DNA of 13,144 nt, taken from NCBI GenBank assembly GCA_017998475.1, contig JAGODA010000058.1:1-13144 (forward strand), written 5' to 3'. Shown here piece after piece: positions 7,619 through 13,144 of this stretch. A program made the position numbers and the translations under genes. This DNA is from Spirochaetota bacterium. Its GTDB lineage: Bacteria > Spirochaetota > UBA4802 > UBA5368. Numbering within the stretch: position 1 is the first letter of the stretch; each line of letters starts with the position of its first letter. The notes beneath the pieces are model-generated. The model saw only the letters and a list, made by a program, of their open reading frames with translations, had not been told where the DNA came from and did not search any database.

Positions 7619-7837
7619 ATGGCGGATTTTATCGATTTAGTCGTTAAAATTTCCACTGACGAGGATGCATCTATAGCCAAAGATTTTAAGGATGTTTTGA
7701 TTCGGGCTAAAAATGTTGAGGAGTTGGCAAACTGGTTTAAAGCCGGTGGTTATGATTTAACAAATGAGGATGTATCCAAGATTTTTAAGCAGAAAGATGT
7801 TATTGCTAAATTGGATACCACTTTACGACAATATTAA
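7619..7837 (+). CDS. Nif11-like small protein, second of a pair
   Basis: The product is 72 aa, acidic-to-neutral and soluble, without signal peptide. It is a shorter paralogue of the 7242-7514 product, sharing the IAxxF helix, VEELANWF, the AGGYDLTNED turn and the FKQKDVIAKL helix. VEELxxWFxxxGYxLTxEDV is close to the Nif11-like domain consensus, making this the better family match of the two. The GG here is part of that domain turn, and only about 30 residues follow it, without Cys, Ser or Thr enrichment, so it does not look like a bacteriocin leader with a core. It has a good Shine-Dalgarno (GGAGGG, 7611-7616). It lies 104 bp after its paralogue and 50 bp before the kinase gene on the same strand, so an operon is likely. 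Composition is AT-rich. Function unknown. Confidence 0.7.
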   Translation: MADFIDLVVKISTDEDASIAKDFKDVLIRAKNVEELANWFKAGGYDLTNEDVSKIFKQKDVIAKLDTTLRQY

Positions 7838-7867
7838 AATTGTCAGTTGTCCATTGAGGATCAAAGG

Positions 7868-7891
7868 ATGACCTGCGGCTATTTACAATGA
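7868..7891 (+). CDS. Possible 7-codon leader cistron overlapping the kinase start
   Basis: ATG 7868 opens a 7-codon reading frame (MTCGYLQ) preceded by GAGGA at 7856-7860 with a 7-bp spacing. Its TGA stop overlaps the kinase ATG at 7888 as ATGA. The kinase start itself has no Shine-Dalgarno at normal distance. The arrangement would suit translational coupling, where ribosomes ending the minicistron restart on the kinase. It is short enough to occur by chance; the spacing and the lack of another ribosome site are the only support. Confidence 0.3.
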   Translation: MTCGYLQ

Positions 7892-10800
7892 TATCGATGG
7901 TCATCGGTTTTTTATTGCTGATTGTTTGTGGGCCAATTGAGTTATGGGCATTTGATAAATCAGCAAAAGATGTAGTTGCTATTGATAGCAACTATGCATT
8001 TATTGAGATGTCGGATAAATGGGATTTTACAACCCAAGATGATTATAATTATATAGAAAATGCTATTGATGCAACCGAGTGGGATCAGATATATTCGCAT
8101 GTCCCATGGACATATTTGCCACGATACAGAAGTTATCGTGGTAACGTGATCTACAGGAAGAAAATAGAGATAAAAAACAAAGAAACAATAAATTATGCCC
8201 TTTTTGTGCCCCTCCATTATCGAGGGGCACAATTCTATTTAAACGGAAAGATGTTTCATGAGTCACGGCCATTCAATGAAGAGGGGATATCTCCTCCCAT
8301 TCTAGGCAAGCCTGAGCTAATTCCCATCAATTCAAATCTTCTCTTCTCTGGAATCAATTCTTTAACCATACGTACAGGCTCTCTTAATAATGTTGGTGGT
8401 TTCTTGGGGACAATTCGCTTTGGGAATTATCAACTCTTGCAGAAGAAGGCCGTACAATTCTATCTCTATTATGCGGCATTGGCGGCAATAAACATATTTC
8501 TTGCGATGTACTTTTTTTACTTATACTTTAACAGAAGAATAGAGAAGTATTACTTATATTTCTCAATTTTAGCTTTATCAATAGGTCTTTTTATCATTGG
8601 CTATAAAGGAATTGTTCTATGGATTGTCGATTTGCAGTTTGCTTACTATTTTACAACTTATTTTGGCGCTTTTTTTGCTACATTGATGATGGTGTTATTT
8701 TTAAATTCGTTTCTTTCCGTTCATAGTAGAATATGGAATGTTTTTTTTATTTCAGGGATAATATTCTTTTCATTGTGTTTTATAATTGAATACCTGTTAA
8801 CGCAAAAGGTAGAAATATTTGTTACATATCTATATAATTTATTTTTAATGTTATCTGGCATCGCTATAATTTATGGAAGCATTCGCGCCTATATGGCAAT
8901 TCGTCTTGATACTCAATATGCTAAACCGATTTTTATTGGAGTCTTCCTGTTTTTGGTAACCCATCTTATAAGTATCTTCTCTTTTTTGGATATCCTGCCT
9001 CTCCCGGAATTAACGGCTGAGGGGTTTTTTATAATGGCAAATATATTCGCGTATGTGCTTGCTTCGCGTTACTCACAGGTCCACACCGCCCTCGAGAAAG
9101 CGCACGACGACCTCCTCGTCATCGACAAAATGAAGGACGAGTTTCTGGCCACCACCTCGCACGAGCTGCGCACGCCCCTGCACGCCATTTCGGGCATGGC
9201 GGAGATCATGGAGACCAGCCCGGACGAGCCGCCCACCGAAAAGCAGAGGGAGGGCCTCTCCATCATCCGCCGGAGCGCCGACCGCCTGGCGCGCCTTGTG
9301 GACGACATTCTGGATTTCAGCAGGCTCCGGGCCGGGCGGGTGGACCTGCTGGTGGAGGAGGTCGACATAGAGTCGCTCCTGAACGGCCTGGCCTCGCTCG
9401 CCGGCGTTCTGACGGGCGATAAACCGGTCACCGTGCGCGTCGAGGTGGGCGAAAACCTCCCGGTCATCGTGGGCGACCGGCACCGCATGGAACAGATACT
9501 GCTCAACCTTCTGGCCAACGCGGTCAAGTTCACCGACGAGGGCGAGGTGACGCTGACGGCGCACACCGAGGGCGAGGGCGTCAATATCGCGGTGCGCGAC
9601 ACCGGCTGCGGCATAGAATCCGAGGACATGGCGCACATCTGGAACCCGTACCGCCAGCTCGAAACGGCCGACACCAGGCGGCACGGCGGGGTGGGGCTGG
9701 GCCTCGCCATCACCCGCCAGCTTGTGGAGATGCACGGCGGGCGCATAAGCGCCGTCAGCGAGCCCTGCAAGGGGAGCCTTTTCACCGTATGGCTTCCGCC
9801 GTGCCCGCCTCCGGGCGCGGTGCCGCTGCGTCGCGACCAGATCGAGCCGGCCTGTCCGCCGCTCCCGGTACCGATTGTCGATGGCGGGGAGCATGACGAC
9901 GGGGCGAAGCGGGACGCGGCGGTCCCGTTCAGGCGGCGCGCCGACACGCCGTCCGAGGTCCGCGTGCTGGTGGTCGACGACGACCCGGACAACCGCCGCA
10001 TACTCATAGAGGTCCTCAGCCGGCACAGCTACCGGGTGCGGGCCGTAGGCGACGGCCCGGGGGCCATGGAGGCCGTCGGCGAGGCGATGCCGCACGTGGT
10101 GTTGCTCGACATCATGCTTCCGGGCATGAGCGGCTTCGAGGTCGCCGCGAAGATACGCGAGACCTATCCCGACATCTACATCCCCATCATAATGGTAACC
10201 GCGCGAAGCGGCATGGAAGACATGGTGAAGGGCTTCGCGTTCGGCGGGAACGATTACATCGTTAAGCCCTTCAACTCGAACGAGGTGCTGGCGCGCGTGG
10301 AGAACCAGCTCGTTATAAGCAACATGATCTCCATGGAGAAGCGCGTGGAGACCTTCCTGGGAGGGGACACCGGCGCCGAGTACCGCTCGCTGGCGGAGAG
10401 GGCCGCCTCGCTCGACGAGGCGGTCCGGCGTCTCAGCGAATGGGAGTCGATAATCAGCAAGGACCTTGTCGTCGCCCGGGGCTTCCTCTCGCGCCTCATG
10501 CGCAGCGTGGTGGATACCTCCGCGGTGGAGTACGCGATCGACTACGATCCCCTCTTCGCCATCGGCGGCGACGTGTACGACGTGCACGAGTACACCCCGG
10601 GGAAGATACGCGTTTTTATGGGCGACGCCACCGGACACGGCATCCACGCCTCGCTGAACACCATCACCATCATGACCGAGTACGGACAGCTTCGGGGCGA
10701 GCTCGCCTCGCCTTCCGCCATGATCACCGCGCTCAACGAGCGCTTCTGCTCGCGCTTCTCGCATTACCGCATCGTATTCACCTGCTGTATCGCCGAGATC

Positions 10801-11205
10801 GACCTCTTTACGGGCTCGCTCCGCTTCGCCTCGGCCGGGCACCCCACGCAGTTCGCCGTGGCGGGAGGGAAAGTATGGGCGCTCAAGCCCGTGGGGCCCA
10901 TAATCGGCTTCAGGAAGAACGTCATCTACAACGAGACCGTAATCGATTTCTGCCCGGGCTCGGTGCTTTTTCTCTATACCGACGGACTGCTCGACGAAGG
11001 CTTCCGGCAGTCGCCTTCGGTCTCGGGCGACAGCCGCGCCATGCACGGGGAGGAGTATCTGCGCTCCGTGCTGGAGGATCTGCCCGCGGGTTCTTCGCCG
11101 GCCGAAATGTGCGCCGCCGTGAAGAAGATGATGAAGGGGGAGAAGCGGCGCAAAGACCGCCTCACCGACGACGATATCAGCATGATCGTTCTGCGCAGGA
11201 AATAG
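7888..11205 (+). CDS. Hybrid sensor: 7TMR-DISM sensor, histidine kinase, receiver and SpoIIE/PP2C phosphatase
   Basis: The product is 1105 aa. Domains in order: signal peptide (1-22, ending ELWA); extracytoplasmic beta-sandwich of 7TMR-DISM type (about 30-180); seven hydrophobic helices (about 183-395); a short coiled linker; HisKA with H-box TSHELRTP, phospho-acceptor His425; HATPase_c with N-box N540/N544, G1 DTGCGI (571-576) and G2 GGVGLGL (600-606); a receiver domain with D697-D699, phospho-acceptor Asp741 and Lys793; a helical linker (about 810-865); and a SpoIIE/PP2C Ser/Thr phosphatase with GGDVYD (893-898), GDATGHG (912-918), Asp1032 and DDD 1094-1096. All key residues are present, so every catalytic module looks active. 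Expected flow: an external signal drives His425 autophosphorylation, transfer to Asp741, and control of the phosphatase acting on an unseen anti-anti-sigma-like partner. The first 390 codons are AT-rich and the rest GC-rich. Start 7888 lacks a Shine-Dalgarno. Confidence 0.92.
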   Translation: MISMVIGFLLLIVCGPIELWAFDKSAKDVVAIDSNYAFIEMSDKWDFTTQDDYNYIENAIDATEWDQIYSHVPWTYLPRYRSYRGNVIYRKKIEIKNKETINYALFVPLHYRGAQFYLNGKMFHESRPFNEEGISPPILGKPELIPINSNLLFSGINSLTIRTGSLNNVGGFLGTIRFGNYQLLQKKAVQFYLYYAALAAINIFLAMYFFYLYFNRRIEKYYLYFSILALSIGLFIIGYKGIVLWIVDLQFAYYFTTYFGAFFATLMMVLFLNSFLSVHSRIWNVFFISGIIFFSLCFIIEYLLTQKVEIFVTYLYNLFLMLSGIAIIYGSIRAYMAIRLDTQYAKPIFIGVFLFLVTHLISIFSFLDILPLPELTAEGFFIMANIFAYVLASRYSQVHTALEKAHDDLLVIDKMKDEFLATTSHELRTPLHAISGMAEIMETSPDEPPTEKQREGLSIIRRSADRLARLVDDILDFSRLRAGRVDLLVEEVDIESLLNGLASLAGVLTGDKPVTVRVEVGENLPVIVGDRHRMEQILLNLLANAVKFTDEGEVTLTAHTEGEGVNIAVRDTGCGIESEDMAHIWNPYRQLETADTRRHGGVGLGLAITRQLVEMHGGRISAVSEPCKGSLFTVWLPPCPPPGAVPLRRDQIEPACPPLPVPIVDGGEHDDGAKRDAAVPFRRRADTPSEVRVLVVDDDPDNRRILIEVLSRHSYRVRAVGDGPGAMEAVGEAMPHVVLLDIMLPGMSGFEVAAKIRETYPDIYIPIIMVTARSGMEDMVKGFAFGGNDYIVKPFNSNEVLARVENQLVISNMISMEKRVETFLGGDTGAEYRSLAERAASLDEAVRRLSEWESIISKDLVVARGFLSRLMRSVVDTSAVEYAIDYDPLFAIGGDVYDVHEYTPGKIRVFMGDATGHGIHASLNTITIMTEYGQLRGELASPSAMITALNERFCSRFSHYRIVFTCCIAEIDLFTGSLRFASAGHPTQFAVAGGKVWALKPVGPIIGFRKNVIYNETVIDFCPGSVLFLYTDGLLDEGFRQSPSVSGDSRAMHGEEYLRSVLEDLPAGSSPAEMCAAVKKMMKGEKRRKDRLTDDDISMIVLRRK

Positions 11206-11280
11206 GGGCGGGGGCCGGGGAGAAGGCGAATCGGCGTCTGTGCCGGGCAACCGGCCGGAACGGGGTGCATCGGTCGGCGT
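11206..11280. other. Intergenic gap with a short GC hairpin
   Basis: Between the convergent kinase and antitoxin genes lies a GC-rich stretch containing GCCGG-GCAA-CCGGC (11242-11255), a 5-bp stem with a GNRA-type tetraloop. No T-run follows on either strand, so a rho-independent terminator is not supported. It may simply stabilise a 3' end. Confidence 0.25.
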
Positions 11281-11574
11281 TCACTGGCGCGCAATGCGGC
11301 TCTTTTTGTCGACAAGGCTCCCGTTCACATATTTATGGATCAGGCTCGATACCAGTGTCTGGTATGGAATACCTTCTTCAATGGCCATCCTCTGGATCGA
11401 TTCGAGATCTTTCCGGGAAATCCTGATATTGATCCTTTTGTCCTTGCGCAGATTCTCCTTCGCGTAGCGCATGTGTCGTTTCATTTCATTTTTAGGATGA
11501 GGGACTTCCACCCATTCGTCATTGTCGTATGAAGCCAGCATATCTTTTTCGTTCTTATCCAGTTTCGTCTTCAT
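11281..11574 (-). CDS. BrnA/CopG-type antitoxin
   Basis: The product is 97 aa. The N-terminal half is charged and contains EWVEVPHPKNE, which probably wraps the toxin. The C-terminal half is a ribbon-helix-helix type DNA-binding segment: KDKRINIRISRKDLESIQ (strand plus helix), AIEEGIPYQTLVSSLIHKY, then a short tail. The INIRIS strand followed by AxxxGIPYQTLxxSLIHKY is typical of the CopG antitoxin/BrnA group. The gene starts 20 bp inside the end of the toxin gene and has GGAG before its ATG, so the pair is translationally linked. By family knowledge the antitoxin neutralises the toxin and represses the operon. Its composition is AT-rich like the toxin and unlike the flanks, consistent with a mobile module. 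Confidence 0.8.
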   Translation of the reverse strand: MKTKLDKNEKDMLASYDNDEWVEVPHPKNEMKRHMRYAKENLRKDKRINIRISRKDLESIQRMAIEEGIPYQTLVSSLIHKYVNGSLVDKKSRIARQ

Positions 11575-11848
11575 TTCGCTTCTCCAGGTACATTTTTGTC
11601 GCTTTGCGGCTTGGAATAATGGTTTTTAAAAATATTTCTTTTCCGGTTTCTACGAATGGGACCAAATACGCGTAATCGTTAATATCGACAATATACATTT
11701 TCTGTCCCGGATATTTGTCCGGTGAAGGATGTTGAATTATCGTCACAAGCTTTCCCTTGCTTATGTAATACAGCACATCCTCAAACGAAACCGCCCGCTC
11801 ATTTTTCAGGGATTCGTTTTTTTCAATATCCCAGTAATATATTTTCAT
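11555..11848 (-). CDS. BrnT-like toxin (probable ribonuclease) of a type II toxin-antitoxin pair
   Basis: The product is 97 aa from ATG 11848. It opens with YYWDIEKNESLKNERAVSFE, like the (F/Y)xWDxxKNxxxxxxxxVSFE start of BrnT, followed by an alternating beta core (KLVTIIQHP, QKMYIVDI, YAYLVPFV). It ends with FLKTIIPSRKATKMYLE, matching the conserved basic SRKAT(K)xY motif of the family. BrnT proteins are RelE-like fold ribonucleases; no activity can be proven here. An in-frame ATG at 11887 lies upstream of the predicted promoter and is rejected as start. The toxin gene comes first and overlaps the antitoxin by 20 bp, the usual BrnTA order. The pair sits alone between a kinase gene and a radical SAM gene and is AT-rich, consistent with acquisition. 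Confidence 0.75.
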   Translation of the reverse strand: MKIYYWDIEKNESLKNERAVSFEDVLYYISKGKLVTIIQHPSPDKYPGQKMYIVDINDYAYLVPFVETGKEIFLKTIIPSRKATKMYLEKRNEDETG

Positions 11849-11884
11849 ATTCGTGAATATAATACATTGTGTGCTTAATGTCAA
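11847..11884 (-). promoter_or_regulatory. Toxin-antitoxin promoter and overlapping palindromic operator
   Basis: On the minus strand a perfect TTGACA (11879-11884) is separated by exactly 17 bp from TATATT (11856-11861). Counting from that -10, transcription would start at about 11848-11849, the A of the toxin ATG itself, and no Shine-Dalgarno precedes it, so a leaderless message is predicted. An inverted repeat, ATATTC-GT-GAATAT (11847-11860), overlaps the -10 box and start codon and is a natural operator for the ribbon-helix-helix antitoxin (autorepression). Confidence 0.6.
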
Positions 11885-12038
11885 CAATATGTCGCAAAGA
11901 AACCGCGCATGAGAGCATACAGTATAGCTGTATCGGGTATTGAAAGGAGATGAGCGGAGACCCGATGATTCTCCACGATTGACAGCAGGGGCGCGAAAAG
12001 GTCGATTGGAATGCCTTAATAGAGGAGTTCCCGCCGTA
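11885..12038. other. Intergenic region with a short inverted repeat
   Basis: This gap lies between the 5' side of the toxin gene and the 3' end of the radical SAM gene. It contains ATACAG-TATAG-CTGTAT (11917-11933), a 6-bp stem with a 5-nt loop and no T-run. No gene of its own was recognised; a plus-strand open frame that runs into the radical SAM gene looks like an antisense shadow. Confidence 0.3.
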
Positions 12039-13136
12039 TCAGCCGAGAATGTCCAGCACCCTCACGCAATAGGGAGGCGATTCCATGGAGTCGCGGTACC
12101 ACTCGGAGGGGCGGACCATGCCGGCCCGGCGGCAGAGCGCGGCGTGCCGGCACGCGGGACAGCGTTCGGCGTCGGGCCCCGTGAGCGCGCGATAGGACTC
12201 CGAGGCGAGCGTCGCGGCGAGCGATCCCGGCGCGAACGCGGCAAGGACCCGGCGCTCGGAATGCGCGGGGGTGATGGCGCCGTCCGCGAGCACCGTGAGG
12301 CGACCGGGCCTGAGAAGCGGCGGCGACGCGGGAAGCCAGGGGAGGCCCATGGCCGCGGCCGCCGCGCCGGCGAGCGGGTTTTCGAGCACGCGGAGGCGCA
12401 GGCCGTAGAGATTGAGCAGTGAGGCCGAGCGCACCAGCGCGATAAAATCGCCGGGGCCCAGGAGCTCGCCGTCGAGCGCGGAGGGTGCGCGAACCGTGCG
12501 GATGATCTGTATGAGCGTGAGGCTCTTTATCGGCGGGTATTCGCGAAAGAGCCCGTCGGCGAAGCGCGGGATCTCCGGCACGAGGCTTTTGCCGGCGCAG
12601 GCGAACACGTCCACGGACAGGCCCGCGTCGAGCGCGAGGGCGATGGCGCGCCGCGCCGAATCGGACGCGCCGTCGCCGCGCAGGCGGTCGTTGACCGCGG
12701 CGGGGCCCTGGAGGCTTATGGAAAGCGCCAGGCGTTCGCCGTAACGCGCGAGGGCCCGCGCGCGATCCGCGTCGAGCGGAGCGCCGGTCGTATTGATGTA
12801 TACCGATTCGAATCCCATTCCGTAGGCCTCGTCGAGCAGCAGGGGCAGGCCTTCCCAGAGGAGCGGTTCGCCGCCGGTCAGGTGGAGGGTCCGGTAACCG
12901 GCGCCGCGCGCGTCGCGAAGCACCGAAAGCGCCGTTTCGAAGGGCATGTCCAGGTGGTCGTCCCCGCGCGCTCGGACGAAGCAGTGGGCGCAGGCGTTGC
13001 CGCAGCGGGTGGTGAGCTCGACGCTGATGTTTTCGCGCGCTGCGGCTTCGATCGTATGGTCGGGGCCGCCGGAGCGGGGAGCGCCGGTGTCGAGCGGAGC
13101 GGCGAGCGCGCGGTACTCTTCCGCGAGGCCGGCCAT
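12039..13136 (-). CDS. Radical SAM/SPASM-type protein
   Basis: At least 365 aa. The radical SAM cluster motif CxxxCxxC is Cys45-Gly-Asn-Ala-Cys49-Ala-His-Cys52, which binds a 4Fe-4S cluster and SAM. It is followed by LTGGEPLL (about 85-92, SAM contact), a strand-helix barrel (YINTTG, LSISLQG), and a C-terminal Cys cluster: Cys326-x2-Cys329-x5-Cys335 and Cys357. That cluster is SPASM/twitch-like and may hold an auxiliary cluster. Such proteins include peptide maturases and haem- or cofactor-pathway enzymes; the substrate cannot be told. SLQG replaces the common SLDG. The composition is very GC- and Ala-rich. ATG 13136 is 8 bp from the window edge with no Shine-Dalgarno visible, so the true start may lie outside the window. 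The stop is at 12039-12041. Confidence 0.8.
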   Translation of the reverse strand: MAGLAEEYRALAAPLDTGAPRSGGPDHTIEAAARENISVELTTRCGNACAHCFVRARGDDHLDMPFETALSVLRDARGAGYRTLHLTGGEPLLWEGLPLLLDEAYGMGFESVYINTTGAPLDADRARALARYGERLALSISLQGPAAVNDRLRGDGASDSARRAIALALDAGLSVDVFACAGKSLVPEIPRFADGLFREYPPIKSLTLIQIIRTVRAPSALDGELLGPGDFIALVRSASLLNLYGLRLRVLENPLAGAAAAAMGLPWLPASPPLLRPGRLTVLADGAITPAHSERRVLAAFAPGSLAATLASESYRALTGPDAERCPACRHAALCRRAGMVRPSEWYRDSMESPPYCVRVLDILG

Positions 13137-13144
13137 GCCGAGTC

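Noticed and set aside
7085..9080. Insertion sequence or integron borders around the AT-rich patch
   Set aside because: No transposase, integrase, terminal inverted repeat or matching direct repeat was found at either edge by eye.
9073..11250. 725-residue open frame on the minus strand opposite the kinase gene
   Set aside because: It lies fully antisense to intact HisKA, HATPase, REC and PP2C domains, has no recognisable motif, and is explained by the scarcity of stop codons in GC-rich antisense sequence. It is used only as support for the composition break.
7242..13136. RiPP cluster (Nif11-like leader peptides plus radical SAM maturase)
   Set aside because: Neither Nif11-like protein has a core peptide after the domain. 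The radical SAM gene is over 4 kb away on the opposite strand behind a toxin-antitoxin module, has different base composition, and no transporter or protease is nearby.

Overview
This window comes from a GC-rich bacterium with many envelope and signalling proteins. TPR, PilZ, 7TMR-DISM and SpoIIE/PP2C proteins and small lipoproteins together recall a high-GC spirochaete (Spirochaetota). That placement is an inference from gene content; there is no rRNA or marker gene to confirm it. Most genes have strongly GC-rich codon use. Two patches are visibly AT-rich: about 7085-9065 and about 11300-11885.

Layout. Positions 1-724 (minus) hold the N-terminal part of a secreted, divergent Amidase_3-like zinc amidase, cut by the window edge. 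A short AT-rich divergent promoter region separates it from a PilZ-domain (c-di-GMP receptor) protein at 996-1649 (plus). Facing the PilZ gene is a run of minus-strand genes that probably forms one transcription unit: a 241-aa exported TPR protein (5895-5170), an 803-aa membrane-anchored TPR protein with two TPR arrays (5153-2742), and two small, apparently paralogous envelope lipoproteins (2686-2123 and 2118-1660). Upstream of these on the same strand is a geranylgeranyl-reductase-type FAD oxidoreductase (7084-6047).

The most unusual part is 7085-11205 (plus). Two small Nif11-like proteins (7242-7514 and 7619-7837) precede a 1105-aa hybrid signalling protein. Its order is signal peptide, extracytoplasmic 7TMR-DISM sensor domain, 7TM region, HisKA, HATPase, receiver and SpoIIE-type PP2C phosphatase. 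The two small genes and the sensor/7TM half of the kinase are AT-rich. Composition changes abruptly to GC-rich at about 9060, at the junction between the last membrane helix and the histidine-kinase core. This suggests that an imported sensor module, with its two small upstream genes, was joined to a resident kinase-receiver-phosphatase chassis.

The right side holds a BrnT/BrnA-like toxin-antitoxin operon (11848-11281, minus, AT-rich). Its sigma70-like promoter places the start of transcription at the toxin start codon and overlaps a palindrome. Last comes a radical SAM/SPASM-type protein (13136-12039, minus) close to the window edge. No tRNA, rRNA, CRISPR array, transposase or convincing rho-independent terminator was seen.
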